Assembly (NCBI GenBank): GCA_030949405.1
Contig: JAUZSN010000002.1
Coordinates: forward strand, 1,784,553 to 1,848,552
Source of the DNA: Methylococcales bacterium
Lineage (GTDB): Bacteria > Pseudomonadota > Gammaproteobacteria > Methylococcales > Methylomonadaceae
Length of the DNA stretch: 64,000 nucleotides
Direction: 5' to 3'
Part shown: piece after piece, positions 17,788 through 27,309 of the stretch
Position numbering within the stretch: the stretch's first letter is position 1
Layout: the number at the start of each line of letters is the position of its first letter
Position numbers and translations under genes: made by a program
The notes under the pieces: model-generated
What the model was told of the DNA's origin: nothing
Database searches by the model: none
What the model saw: only the letters and a program-made list of their open reading frames with translations

Positions 17788-19368
17788 TTATTTAGGTATA
17801 ATTCGAGTCAATACGCCTTTTTTATCAGGAATTTCATTATTAAGGCCACATTGTTGAATAGTCAGGGTTAATTCCACTATAAACTGCTCTTGTTGTTGTT
17901 GCATCCCTTCTAATGTTAAATCAACGGCCTCGCCAATATGATCGGTCGCTAATTCTAATCCTTGATTCAATCCTCTTAAGGCGGCTTTTTGAAGGGAGGG
18001 TTGCATCTTTTTATGGATAAAATAAGGTAAGAGCCAACTAATACCGATTAATAAGCTGCTGTGTACGGCAAAATCAATGCCTAAATAATCTTGCTTATCT
18101 TGCGCACTTTGATAAAACCCTAAAAATAGCTGATAACCCACGCCACTCATGGTGAGTAATGGAAATACAATTTCACAAAATCGACTCAGTTTTAATAACC
18201 CACGATGAAGAATATTTCCCGGATTAATTAAGGCCTGCCGACAACGTAATTCTACTTGCTGATCTAGGGTGTCTCCGACACGGGTTCGGATGGGGGTTAA
18301 ATTTTTTCGTAATGGAATGGTTGCAAGCTTTAACTGGTCCGCCGTTAATATAAGTTCATCTAAAACATCATCAAAACGATTCTGCGCCCATGTTCCCCAT
18401 AAATAAAGTGGATTTTTTTTAGCCGATAATTGCCCTTCTTTTTCAGCATATTGGCTGGCATATTGACTCATTTCCCAACTAAACCCGTCACTCAAACTAT
18501 TTTTTGTAGACAGCCATTGTTGTTTCCAGTGCTGGCGTAATTCAATGAAATCCTGCTCACTCCCTAATAAAGGTAAATAGTGTTGCAGTTGCTGTTGTAG
18601 CTGTTGCTTTTTAATGTGTGAACTCTGTTGTTCTAATTGACTAATGGTATTTTTAGTGGCTAAGGCGGTTATAGTCTCTAGGAGGGGGGGGAACTCATCA
18701 TCGGCTTGCTCGGTACAACTACTCCGAAAAATAAGGGGATCATTAAATCCCGCTTCTGTAAGTTGATTTTTAAAATCCTCATATTGTTCAATTTGCCCTA
18801 AATCCCATTGATTGAAAACAAATAACCAGCCATGTTTTTGACCTTCAGAAAGTAATAATTGCCATGCTTTATGGTCACGGTAACGATCAGGACTCACGAC
18901 ATAAATGAGTACATCGATGTGAGGGAGCCATTGTAAGACCAACTGTTTATTGGCTAATTCCGTACTATCAAAATCAGGCATATCAACCCAGATGATATTT
19001 TTATGGGTGTCATCCGTATGTGAGGCGGTTTTAATTTTATCTAAAGGAAATTTTTCAGGAAGGCTTTGGAGCGATAAGGAATAATGATGATACAAGGTTA
19101 CTTCATAGGAGGTCGGTCTTTCAATTCCTGTTTTCGCGATGGCCTGTTTCGCTAGACGATTTAACAACGTACTTTTACCCACCCCTGTTCCGCCCATAAA
19201 GGCGACAATTAAAGGTCTTTCATCCGTTGAGGACAGTAACGATTGCGGTGAGGCTTGTTCAATGGTTAAAAGAGGGGCTAATTGCTCGGTTTCTAGCCAA
19301 TGGTTTTTTTCTACCTGTAATGCCCAGTCTTTACTTTGTTGTACTAATTCAGAGTATTTGTAATCCAT
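17788..19368 (-). CDS. Membrane-associated GTPase, first of a pair (unknown function)
   Basis: This 526-residue protein has a dynamin/Era-like GTPase domain: G1 GGTGVGKS (59-66), an unusual G3 VDMPDFDS (near 129, Asp where Gly is usual) and G4 NQWD (186-189) in place of NKxD. A Gln-rich helical region follows. Two hydrophobic segments near 395-420 (FPLLTMSGVGYQLFLGF) and 430-446 suggest membrane insertion. It overlaps the start of its own upstream neighbour's 3' end by 20 bases, and that neighbour is a similar GTPase with the same PDFDS motif. The pair may form a heteromeric dynamin-like complex. No named family is recognised. Confidence 0.8.
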   Translation of the reverse strand: MDYKYSELVQQSKDWALQVEKNHWLETEQLAPLLTIEQASPQSLLSSTDERPLIVAFMGGTGVGKSTLLNRLAKQAIAKTGIERPTSYEVTLYHHYSLSLQSLPEKFPLDKIKTASHTDDTHKNIIWVDMPDFDSTELANKQLVLQWLPHIDVLIYVVSPDRYRDHKAWQLLLSEGQKHGWLFVFNQWDLGQIEQYEDFKNQLTEAGFNDPLIFRSSCTEQADDEFPPLLETITALATKNTISQLEQQSSHIKKQQLQQQLQHYLPLLGSEQDFIELRQHWKQQWLSTKNSLSDGFSWEMSQYASQYAEKEGQLSAKKNPLYLWGTWAQNRFDDVLDELILTADQLKLATIPLRKNLTPIRTRVGDTLDQQVELRCRQALINPGNILHRGLLKLSRFCEIVFPLLTMSGVGYQLFLGFYQSAQDKQDYLGIDFAVHSSLLIGISWLLPYFIHKKMQPSLQKAALRGLNQGLELATDHIGEAVDLTLEGMQQQQEQFIVELTLTIQQCGLNNEIPDKKGVLTRIIPK

Positions 19369-21094
19369 GTTTTTTTTCTACACGCTGTTTCTCAGCCATT
19401 GCGAGTTGCTCAGGAGAAATATTAAAGTGATTATCTGTTGTCATTTGTTCGGGTAATTGATAAAGCCAGTGTTGTAGGCAATCAATAAAAAGCTGTTGTT
19501 TAACGGTTTCAAGTTGATGTGTTTTCAATTGTTTTTCGGTTTTATTCATATAACTCCCGAGGGCTGTTTCCGTTAACAGCGAGGTCAATGATAACATGGC
19601 GGGGGTTAGCACTAAGTCATGAATACCAATCCCCCCCGTTTTTATCACTAATGCAATCGTTGCCGCATCGACACTTAAACGGGTGGTTCGTAAACTATTT
19701 AATATTAGGGGTTTTTGCTGCAATTTTTTATATAAACGGTGGGCCGTGGCTTCAATATCTTGTTGAAAATTTTCATGATAATGGTCTACTTGTAAGCTAA
19801 AATCTTCTAGTATTTGCTTACGTTGTTGTCGTAATAAACGATAATTTTCTTTCCACCAGCTATTTTTTTGAGAGTCGGTATCTATTTTATCTAACAAGTG
19901 TTCGGTGAGTTGAATGAATAAGTGTTCCGCTTGTTGGTTTAATAAAATTAACTCTTTCGAATGAAGACCGTGCTGGGGTGTGGTTTTTTTTAAGCGTAAT
20001 AAACTTCTAATCGGCCAGGTTAAAATACGACGTGTTTGGGTTAATACAGTTGCAATACCTGGAATTTCTAATAAATTAAGTAACTCTATTAAGGTTTGTT
20101 GAAAGGTTTCATAATAATGGGGGTGATTCAAATAATCTCGTTGGTAGCCAATTAAGGCGCGATCAATTTGTTTGGAAACGAGACGTTGCCATTCATCGGC
20201 GGCTTGATGCTCAGCAATAACGGGTGCGAGCCACGTAGACCAATAACGACGAATTAAGTTAGATTGGTACCGAAAATGGTTACGTTTAACCGCTTTTTTC
20301 GCTAATTGGTAAATAAGATCGTCATATTTTTGTTGCCAATGCGGGCGATTTGTTTGTTTATCATAAAACAGGGGAATCGTTTCAGGAAAAACATCGGTTC
20401 GTGCCTGTTGCCATTTTTGTTTGAGTGAACGCGTGATTATGTTTTCGGTGTTTTCAGGTAATTTATTAATACAAATTAAAGTGGGCTGATTAAAGGCTTC
20501 AATCAATGATATCATTTCCCAAACCGATTGATCGGCATATTTTTCTTTGCTTAACACTAAAATAATAATATCCGCTAATGCGATCGTACGAATGACCCCT
20601 TCTTTATAATCAGGGGCGTGGATCGAATCAAAATCGGGCGTATCCCATAAAATACAAGGGGGTAATAAAGGCGCGTCGATTAAGTTTTCAGAAAGGGCAA
20701 AACAATCATACCGATTAGCGGATAATTCTGATGGGGCCAGTTGTTGGTAGCGACCAAAATAATGCTGTAAAGCGGTTGTCGCGTTTAATGAAACACCCGC
20801 ACAAAAACCTTGGGGATGAACGGTATAACCTGCCAAGGCACTCACCCCTGCAAGCGGATTATTAAGTAGACCATTGCACACCGAGCTTTTACCTGCTTGC
20901 GTCGGTCCTATGACGGCAATTTGTAAAGGAAGCTTGAATTCAGCGTCTAAAAGATCGCCCTTACGGATAAATGCTTCGGCAAAAATAAGTTGTTCAAGTC
21001 GCTGCTGAAAGGTTATGGCATGTGCGCTTTTATGATCTAATTGGGATAAAAGTGTTTGGTAGCGTTGTCTTAAAAGGGTGATAAAATTCAGCAT
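19349..21094 (-). CDS. Membrane-associated GTPase, second of a pair (unknown function)
   Basis: About 581 residues from the ATG at 21094; a TTG at 21124 is also in frame but less likely. G1 is GPTQAGKS (63-70), G3 is WDTPDFDS (Asp151 onward), and G4 is INKL (about 209-212), lacking the Asp that normally reads guanine. A long helical region with basic patches follows, and a Leu/Thr/Ala-rich hydrophobic stretch lies near 490-520. It precedes the other GTPase with a 20-base overlap, so the two are coupled. The shared PDFDS motif and order suggest duplication followed by divergence. Function is unknown. Confidence 0.8.
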   Translation of the reverse strand: MLNFITLLRQRYQTLLSQLDHKSAHAITFQQRLEQLIFAEAFIRKGDLLDAEFKLPLQIAVIGPTQAGKSSVCNGLLNNPLAGVSALAGYTVHPQGFCAGVSLNATTALQHYFGRYQQLAPSELSANRYDCFALSENLIDAPLLPPCILWDTPDFDSIHAPDYKEGVIRTIALADIIILVLSKEKYADQSVWEMISLIEAFNQPTLICINKLPENTENIITRSLKQKWQQARTDVFPETIPLFYDKQTNRPHWQQKYDDLIYQLAKKAVKRNHFRYQSNLIRRYWSTWLAPVIAEHQAADEWQRLVSKQIDRALIGYQRDYLNHPHYYETFQQTLIELLNLLEIPGIATVLTQTRRILTWPIRSLLRLKKTTPQHGLHSKELILLNQQAEHLFIQLTEHLLDKIDTDSQKNSWWKENYRLLRQQRKQILEDFSLQVDHYHENFQQDIEATAHRLYKKLQQKPLILNSLRTTRLSVDAATIALVIKTGGIGIHDLVLTPAMLSLTSLLTETALGSYMNKTEKQLKTHQLETVKQQLFIDCLQHWLYQLPEQMTTDNHFNISPEQLAMAEKQRVEKKHGLQIL

Positions 21095-21174
21095 AAAAAA
21101 TAGGCTTAGGTTTATAATAACCAAGTTTTTTACTTTGGCTTATAGTGTAATTAATAATTTTTGAGGATAAATGA

Positions 21175-21597
21175 ATGAAAAAAATTTCGATGTTAGTGCT
21201 TGTTTTTGCTTTACTTTCTTTATTAGGGTGCAATAAAGGTAGCGAAGTCAGTGGACGTAGTATGCGCAGTGCTTATCGTTCGGTAAATTATATTAAAAGT
21301 CGTTTGTCTACTGAAATGCGGATTGAATTTGAGATGTCCTTTTGGATGTTGAAAGATGAAATTAAAGATCAGAGTGACTTTCTTGATGAGGTCGGAGGCA
21401 GTTCCGCCGAGGAGCTCATTGAATTAGGTAAAGCATTATATCAAAAACGTAAAAATGAAGGCTATAAAAACTATGACCAATTTGATAATTGGGATCAAAT
21501 GATTAGTCATTATGCACAGGAAAGACTGGATCAAAACAAACGTAAGAAAAAAACAGATACTCGTGATACCGGTAATAGTGTTATTTATGATTTGTAG
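21175..21597 (+). CDS. Small lipoprotein, unknown function
   Basis: This 140-residue protein has a clear lipoprotein signal: MKKISMLVLVFALLSLLGC with Cys19 as the lipidated residue. The mature part is highly charged and predicted helical (FEMSFWMLKDEIKDQSDF ... EELIELGKALYQKRKNEGY), ending in a Lys/Arg/Asp-rich tail. I do not recognise the family. It is divergent from the GTPase pair with an 80-base gap that contains CCAAG...CTTTGG and A/T-rich promoter-like sequence. A short inverted-repeat element begins eight bases after the stop. Confidence 0.8.
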   Translation: MKKISMLVLVFALLSLLGCNKGSEVSGRSMRSAYRSVNYIKSRLSTEMRIEFEMSFWMLKDEIKDQSDFLDEVGGSSAEELIELGKALYQKRKNEGYKNYDQFDNWDQMISHYAQERLDQNKRKKKTDTRDTGNSVIYDL

Positions 21598-21604
21598 TTT
21601 TTAA

Positions 21605-21772
21605 TGGATGTTACGCAAAAAATTATAAATAGTTAAATAATAGGCAATAAACATTTTTGTTATTTGGAGTGAAAAAACAAGTTTTTTCACAGACCTTTAA
21701 AATCGAAGTATTGGACTCCGTCGATATATGCAAACGTAAAAAAATTTGATTTTCACTTCTCTGCGTAACATC
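21605..21772. mobile_element. Short inverted-repeat element (MITE-like) after the lipoprotein gene
   Basis: GATGTTACGCA at 21607-21617 is the exact inverse of TGCGTAACATC at 21762-21772. The direct repeat AGTTTTTAA lies at 21596-21604 and 21773-21781, the right copy touching the right arm and the left copy two bases from the left arm. This is what transposition with a nine-base target duplication would leave. The 168-bp interior has no reading frame but holds a perfect 10-bp hairpin (GTGAAAAAAC / GTTTTTTCAC, 21669-21690). The transposase family is unknown. Confidence 0.6.
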
Positions 21773-21774
21773 AG

Positions 21775-21810
21775 TTTTTAAGAGACGCGATCGTTCGCGT
21801 CTCTTAAAAA
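21775..21810. terminator. Strong bidirectional rho-independent terminator
   Basis: TTTTTAAGAGACGCGA (21775-21790) and TCGCGTCTCTTAAAAA (21795-21810) form a perfect 16-bp stem with a TCGT loop. Both strands end in T-runs, so it can stop transcription of the RND operon (reverse) and of the lipoprotein gene (forward). Its left arm overlaps one of the direct repeats flanking the element upstream. Confidence 0.88.
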
Positions 21811-21822
21811 TAGGATTATTTT

Positions 21823-24800
21823 TTAGTCATTGGATTTGATACGTTTCCATAAAACGGCAATATCATCAATAATTAAATATAATGACGGGAGTAATACGAG
21901 AGTAATAAAGGTTGCAAATAAAATTCCAAAACCGATTGAAATGGCCATAGGGATTAATATTTTAGCCTGCCGTGATGTTTCTAATATCATTGGAAACAAG
22001 CCTAAAAAAGTGGTCATCGTGGTTAAAATAATGGGTCTAAATCGTTGGATAGCCGCCATTTTAATTACTTCAAAGGCTGGTTTTTGCGTTTTAGCTCGCA
22101 TTTGATTGGCTGAATCAATTAAGACCAATGAGTCATTCACGACAATTCCAGAAAGTGCCACAACCCCTAATAAACTTAAAACACTTAAATCATAACTCAT
22201 GATTAAATGGCCAAAAATAGCGCCAATAATGCCAAAAGGGATACTAATAATAACAATAAAAGGTAAAATATAACTTTGAAATGGAATGGCTAACATGGCA
22301 TAGATAATAATAACGGCAATCACAAAACTTAGTTTTAAACTGCCTAAACTATCGGTCATTTCAGCTTGCTCGCCTTGAAAACTATAATTTAATCCTGGAA
22401 ACTGTTTGAGCAGTTCGGGCAAATCGGTTGCTTTCAGACTATTAATAACATCGCCTGTTTTTGTTTTAGGAGAAACTCCCGCTTTTACTTGAACATTACG
22501 CTGACCATTACGACGATTAATTTCAGTATAAGCGCGTCCTCGTTCTATTTTAACGACCTCTGTTAAAGGGATTTCTTTTCCCGAATCGGTCCATAATAAT
22601 AAGTCGGTAATGTTTTGTTCTAAAATACGCTCATTTTTAGGAAGTCTTACCATAATTTTAATTTCATTACGTCCGCGTTGTTGGCGAGCGACTTCACTTC
22701 CATAAAATGCATTGCGGATTTGGCGAGCAACATTTTGCGCACTAAAGCCTAAACTTAATCCCTCAGGTAACAATTTAAAATCTAACTGGGGTTTACCCAA
22801 ACTAAAGCCATCATCAATATCCTTAGTAATAGGGTAGGAGCGTATGGCATCGGCCAATTTTTTACTGGCTTTTTCAAGGATAGCCATATCTTGATGGTTT
22901 AATTCGATGGTAAGAGCCGCGCCTGCCCCAGGTCCGCCCGCATTGGATTCAAATAATAAGGAGTCTACTCCGACTAATTCACCTGTTAATTTACGCCAAC
23001 GCCGACTAAACTCATCCGTCCCCATGATTCTTTCACGAATTTCAGGTGCGGCTAAATACACTTTGATGGATGCGACATGGGTGCCGTTTTTACCAATTTG
23101 AGAAAAAATGCCTTTGATTAATTGATCGCCATCAGGAACATCTTTGATAACCTGCCGTGCATGTTGGGTTAATATTTTAACGGCGGCTTGGGTTTTTTCA
23201 ATGGGGGTTCCGTAAGGTAAGGTAATGGTTGCTTGGGAAAAATTAGATTCTGTTTTTGGAAATAAACTCATTCCCATGCGGCCACTCGCGGCATAAGATA
23301 AGACCGCGACTAATAATGAAAACGCAATAATGGTGGTTAGATAGCGATGTTTTAAAATACCCTCTAAGGCTCCGCCATAACGATGGATCGTCCATTCTTT
23401 AAAGGCATCACTAAATTTTTGTTGGTTATCAAATAACCAACGTTGAAATCCTGTCCGTTTTAATGGTTTTAAATGCCCTAGGTGATTGGGAAGAATTAAT
23501 AAGCTTTCGGCTAAGGACAATAAAAAAACAGTCACGACAACCAACGGAATCATGAAGAACATTTTTCCAATGAGACCTGGAATAAAAAATAGTGGCATGA
23601 ACGTTGCTATATTTGTCAAAATACTAAAGGTAACAGGTTGCGCCATATCACGGGCTCCTTTGATTGCCGCTTCTAAAGGGGGGAGTCCGTTTTGACGGTG
23701 ATGATAAATATTTTCCCCAATGATAATCGCATCATCAACAACGATACCCAAGGCAATAATAAAGGCAAGTAACGAAATCATGTTGATCGTTACGCCTAAT
23801 AAAGGTAAAACTAAAAATGAACCTAAAAAAGCAATGGGAATCCCCATCATCACCCAAAATGCGAGGCGTAATTCTAAAAATAAGGCCAACGTAAAAAAAA
23901 CTAAGAGCAATCCCATAGCGCTGTTGCGTAATAATAAATCAACCCGTTGCGCATAAATTTCTGACATATCAAAACGAATTTCAGCATGGATCCCTGCGGG
24001 CAAGCTTTGTTTTGACGTTTTAATTTTGGCTTTGACCGCATCTGAAACACTGATAGGGGTTTGGTTACCCACACTAAAGGCCAATAGCATGATGGCGGGT
24101 TTACCATTATAGGTGGCTGAGTAATCGGTTTCTTGATAGCCATCTTTGATGACGGCAATATCTTCAAGTAAAACTTCACTGCCATCCGCGGTAATAATGA
24201 TCGGTAAACGCGCAAATTGTTGTTGATAATCTTTACGCTCTTTCATGCGAATTAAAATTTCACCCGCTTGAGTTTTAACGCTTCCCCCAGGTAAATCTAA
24301 GCTCGCCTCTTTAATGCGCTGGGAAATGGTGGCCAATGAAATTTTATAGCGACGTAAATTTTCTTGGCTAACTTCGATACTAATTTCCAGTGGTCTTACC
24401 CCCGATAATTCAACTTGGGTAATCTCTTTACTTTGTAATAATTGTTTTCGAAAATCTTCGCCTAATTGATGGAGTACCTTTTCATTGGTGTCACCATACA
24501 GGACCATTGTCAGCACTTGTTGTTTTTCTGAGATAATGGAAACTTGAGGGACTTCAGCATCTTCTGGAAAGGTCGTAATTCGATCAACTTCTTTTTCTAC
24601 TTCCTGAACAAGGCGTTGAATATCACTACCTGCCAAGGCATCGACCACAACCATGGCTAACCCTTCGGTTGCTGTTGAGCGAATTTCATCAATGCCATCT
24701 AAACCACTTATCGCATCCTCAATCGACAATAATAGGCCACTTTCAATTTCTTCAGGACTTGCTCCTGGATAGATCACTTTAATACTGACTTTATCAAGTT

Positions 24801-24948
24801 CAAAATCAGGAAAGACCTCTTGCTTCATGGTTTGTAAAAACATCAACCCACCAATAATGCAGGCAAACATAATTAAATTAGGGGCAATTGAATGCGCTGC
24901 CATCCAACTAATGGCCCCTAAGGGTTGTGACTTTTGTTTTGAAGACAT
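21823..24948 (-). CDS. RND-family efflux permease (AcrB/MexB-like)
   Basis: This 1041-residue inner-membrane pump has the RND layout: one membrane segment near residues 20-40, a large periplasmic loop, a six-helix bundle (about 340-490), a second periplasmic loop and a second six-helix bundle (about 860-1030). The proton-relay region is visible as ALGIVVDDAIIIGENIYHH in TM4. Such pumps export drugs, dyes, metabolites or lipophilic compounds using proton force, together with an adaptor and an outer-membrane channel. The adaptor gene lies directly upstream (one-base overlap); no TolC-type gene is in the window. The substrate cannot be predicted. Confidence 0.93.
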   Translation of the reverse strand: MSSKQKSQPLGAISWMAAHSIAPNLIMFACIIGGLMFLQTMKQEVFPDFELDKVSIKVIYPGASPEEIESGLLLSIEDAISGLDGIDEIRSTATEGLAMVVVDALAGSDIQRLVQEVEKEVDRITTFPEDAEVPQVSIISEKQQVLTMVLYGDTNEKVLHQLGEDFRKQLLQSKEITQVELSGVRPLEISIEVSQENLRRYKISLATISQRIKEASLDLPGGSVKTQAGEILIRMKERKDYQQQFARLPIIITADGSEVLLEDIAVIKDGYQETDYSATYNGKPAIMLLAFSVGNQTPISVSDAVKAKIKTSKQSLPAGIHAEIRFDMSEIYAQRVDLLLRNSAMGLLLVFFTLALFLELRLAFWVMMGIPIAFLGSFLVLPLLGVTINMISLLAFIIALGIVVDDAIIIGENIYHHRQNGLPPLEAAIKGARDMAQPVTFSILTNIATFMPLFFIPGLIGKMFFMIPLVVVTVFLLSLAESLLILPNHLGHLKPLKRTGFQRWLFDNQQKFSDAFKEWTIHRYGGALEGILKHRYLTTIIAFSLLVAVLSYAASGRMGMSLFPKTESNFSQATITLPYGTPIEKTQAAVKILTQHARQVIKDVPDGDQLIKGIFSQIGKNGTHVASIKVYLAAPEIRERIMGTDEFSRRWRKLTGELVGVDSLLFESNAGGPGAGAALTIELNHQDMAILEKASKKLADAIRSYPITKDIDDGFSLGKPQLDFKLLPEGLSLGFSAQNVARQIRNAFYGSEVARQQRGRNEIKIMVRLPKNERILEQNITDLLLWTDSGKEIPLTEVVKIERGRAYTEINRRNGQRNVQVKAGVSPKTKTGDVINSLKATDLPELLKQFPGLNYSFQGEQAEMTDSLGSLKLSFVIAVIIIYAMLAIPFQSYILPFIVIISIPFGIIGAIFGHLIMSYDLSVLSLLGVVALSGIVVNDSLVLIDSANQMRAKTQKPAFEVIKMAAIQRFRPIILTTMTTFLGLFPMILETSRQAKILIPMAISIGFGILFATFITLVLLPSLYLIIDDIAVLWKRIKSND

Positions 24949-26144
24949 TAGGTGTTATCCTTCGTTACTGGCGTTGCTTCACGTAAATCCATTCCTTGTA
25001 CGGGGGTTGATAAGTTACTTTTAATAATCTGTGTATTCTGAGGTAACGCATCTATTGAAAAATAAACTAAGCCTTGCTCTCTCCAAATAGGCGTGACAGG
25101 GTGAATGGCTAATTTATTATCGGGGGTCATCAACCACAGCTTATTGCCTTCATGTAAAAGGCTTTCAGGTAATGCGGCAACGTTGTTTAAAGTATGGCCT
25201 TGTATTTTTAAACGTACAAATGTCCCTAACATGAGCGGCGGCGAATTTTTATTGTTAGGTTTTTGACTAAGGGGGTCATTCACTTCAACCACAAGTTTAG
25301 CCATTCGGCCTTCCTTTTCAACAGAGGCTTTTAAACGTGTAATTTCACCTTGACGATAAATACCTTTTCCCCAGCCTGTTTCATAGGCAATGCGGACACT
25401 GGCTCCCTTTTTACTGTTAATTCCAGGTACATTTATCCAACGCAATTTATCAACGGGAAGGGAAACATCAATCCAAAAATTTTTAATACCGACTAATTTT
25501 GCTAAGGGTGTTCCTGTTGAAAAGGTTGAAATCCAAGAGCCTACATTGGCATTTCGACTAATAACAATAGCATCAAAAGGGGAATAAGGGCGCGTTCGTT
25601 CTAAGTCTAATTGCGCTTGTTTTAATGAGGCTTCTGCCGCATTTAACGCGGCTTTAGCCGCTTGTAAATGGGGCTTTCGTAAAACCAGCTCTTTTTCTTG
25701 TGGGGCGAGTTTTGAGCCGAGTAATTGGAATTCTCGCAGCGCAATCGCTTGTTGCCCTTGTTCGAGCTTTAAATTAAAACGCGCTTTTTCTAGGTCACTT
25801 TTTCGCTGTGCAATGACTAATTTATAGTCCGTTGGATCTAGGCTTACAATTTGCTCGCCTTTTTTTAGAATTCCGCCTTCAACAAAATTAGGGTTAGTTT
25901 TTAACACCATTCCGCTAATTCGTGAGGTTAAGTTAACTTCTTGTGCGGCAATGACGGTTCCCATTGCATAAACACTTAACGTATGATTTTTAAATTCAGG
26001 CGTTATTAGCTCAACCAGCATCGTTGTTTTTTTAGACGAGGTACGATTGGCTTGAGGTTTTGAACTCATCCAATAATAAGAAAGACCTCCTGCTATCAAA
26101 ATAACAAGAATTGAAGGTAACCATTGGAATAGAAATTTACGCAT
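24948..26144 (-). CDS. RND efflux periplasmic adaptor (membrane fusion protein)
   Basis: This 398-residue adaptor has an N-terminal membrane anchor (LPSILVILIAGGLSYYW), a split biotinyl-lipoyl-like domain (VIAAQEVNLTSRISGMV ... ARTRPYSPFDAIV-like second half at about 190), an alpha-helical hairpin between them (about 105-175) and a beta-barrel domain. It links the permease to an outer-membrane channel. It is the first gene of the two-gene operon, its stop overlapping the permease start by one base. About 610 bases upstream contain no gene but hold a MITE-like element. Confidence 0.92.
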   Translation of the reverse strand: MRKFLFQWLPSILVILIAGGLSYYWMSSKPQANRTSSKKTTMLVELITPEFKNHTLSVYAMGTVIAAQEVNLTSRISGMVLKTNPNFVEGGILKKGEQIVSLDPTDYKLVIAQRKSDLEKARFNLKLEQGQQAIALREFQLLGSKLAPQEKELVLRKPHLQAAKAALNAAEASLKQAQLDLERTRPYSPFDAIVISRNANVGSWISTFSTGTPLAKLVGIKNFWIDVSLPVDKLRWINVPGINSKKGASVRIAYETGWGKGIYRQGEITRLKASVEKEGRMAKLVVEVNDPLSQKPNNKNSPPLMLGTFVRLKIQGHTLNNVAALPESLLHEGNKLWLMTPDNKLAIHPVTPIWREQGLVYFSIDALPQNTQIIKSNLSTPVQGMDLREATPVTKDNT

Positions 26145-26186
26145 GGGAATAATTTAATAATATTAATAATATAAAGACATACTTTG

Positions 26187-26323
26187 CAATAGTTCGGACA
26201 GTTTTTGTAACCCATTGATTTAAAAAAGAATTTACCAACACATCTCGTAAATATAAAACCCTTTAAAATCAATGCCTTATAGAATTAAGACCGCTATCTT
26301 TTTTAAAACTGTCCGAAGTATTG
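26187..26323. mobile_element. MITE-like element A with 6-bp flanking duplication
   Basis: Terminal inverted repeats of 19 bp with one mismatch: CAATAGTTCGGACAGTTTT (26187-26205) and its inverse ending GTCCGAAGTATTG (26305-26323). ACTTTG occurs immediately outside both ends (26181-26186 and 26324-26329), a clean target-site duplication. The 99-bp interior has no ORF. It is a non-autonomous element lying upstream of the efflux adaptor gene. The right end read inward (CAATACTTCGGACAG) resembles the ends of element B in this window. Confidence 0.82.
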
Positions 26324-26329
26324 ACTTTG

Positions 26330-26754
26330 TTGACCTTTTAAAGTAACTGAGTATTTTTAGATTTTAAGTAATCGAGTATGAATTTTCATAGAGTTTAAAA
26401 ATTTATCGTGAAAATTAGCGTTAAAAACATGTTTTGAACGTTAAAAAGACCCGAAAATATTTACGTTAGGTACTTAACTTTAAAATTGAAAAATGGAAAA
26501 TAATGAATGTGACCTAATGAAGTAAAAAATAGATATTTTTAGTTGATAGGCTAGTCACTTAAGATAAGGATGATAATAAATTAAGTCTCTCAAGCATTTG
26601 TATTTTTTAAGCATTATAGGTTAGAGCGAAGAAATAGTGCAAATATTGAAAAAATAAGCGTCCATCAGTTATTTATTTCCTATTCTTGGGTGAAAAATCG
26701 TACGAAAAAAAAACTTTAGGCTATAATTAAAGCCCTTAATTATTGATATATTTT
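26330..26754. other. Intergenic region upstream of the exopolysaccharide locus
   Basis: About 425 A/T-rich bases hold no gene I can support. A perfect TATAAT at 26722-26727 lies 28 bases before the first ATG of the export gene and is a plausible -10 element, but no good -35 hexamer stands 16-18 bases upstream, so an activator may be needed. The rest shows no strong repeat. Confidence 0.4.
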
Positions 26755-27309
26755 ATGCATTCGCTTATGAAATTTTTAGGTTTTTTATTTATCGCATTAT
26801 GGTTGCCTACTACACAGGCAGAACCTTATCAATATAAAATTCATGCCGGTGATATTTTAGATGTTTCTGTTTGGAAAGAAGAAGGAATGTTGCGTGAATT
26901 ACGCGTTTTACCGGATGGAAGTATTAGTTTTCCTCTTGTCGGTGTCATTGTCGTGGCGGGTAAAACCGTTAATGATGTTCAACTCGAATTGACTGAAAAA
27001 ATATCAGAAACAATTCCTGATCCCACGGTTAATGTATCAGTTAAATTAGCCGAAGGAAATTTTGTCTATGTTATTGGGCAAGTTAAAAAACCAGGTCATT
27101 TTTTAATGTATCAACCGATGGATGTGATGCAAGTATTAAGTCTTGCGGGTGGGTTAACACCCTTTGCAAAGTCAAATGATATTTTAATATTACGTCGGAA
27201 AAATGGAATTTCTGATTCAATCCCCTTTCGTTATGGCGATATAGAAGACGGTGAATCATTAAAAGAAAATCATCTGTTAAAAACAGGGGATGTGATTGTT
27301 GTTCCTTAA
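26755..27309 (+). CDS. Polysaccharide export protein (Wza/EpsB-like, periplasmic or outer membrane)
   Basis: About 184 residues with a signal peptide (MKFLGFLFIALWLPTTQA) and the poly-export domain YKIHAGDILDVSVWKEEG, then an SLBB-type segment with GNFVYVIGQVKKPGHF. This is a short Wza relative: it has the export/SLBB part but not the C-terminal helix that forms the Wza outer-membrane pore, as in EpsB/GfcE-type proteins of PEP-CTERM-associated clusters. Two ATGs (26755, 26767) are possible; the second gives the cleaner signal peptide. No lipobox cysteine is present. It is the first gene of the locus. Confidence 0.88.
   Translation: MHSLMKFLGFLFIALWLPTTQAEPYQYKIHAGDILDVSVWKEEGMLRELRVLPDGSISFPLVGVIVVAGKTVNDVQLELTEKISETIPDPTVNVSVKLAEGNFVYVIGQVKKPGHFLMYQPMDVMQVLSLAGGLTPFAKSNDILILRRKNGISDSIPFRYGDIEDGESLKENHLLKTGDVIVVP

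Noticed and set aside
21830-24215. Several open frames on both strands inside the RND permease gene
   Set aside because: All lie within the strong RND coding frame, have no family resemblance and show low-complexity shadow composition.
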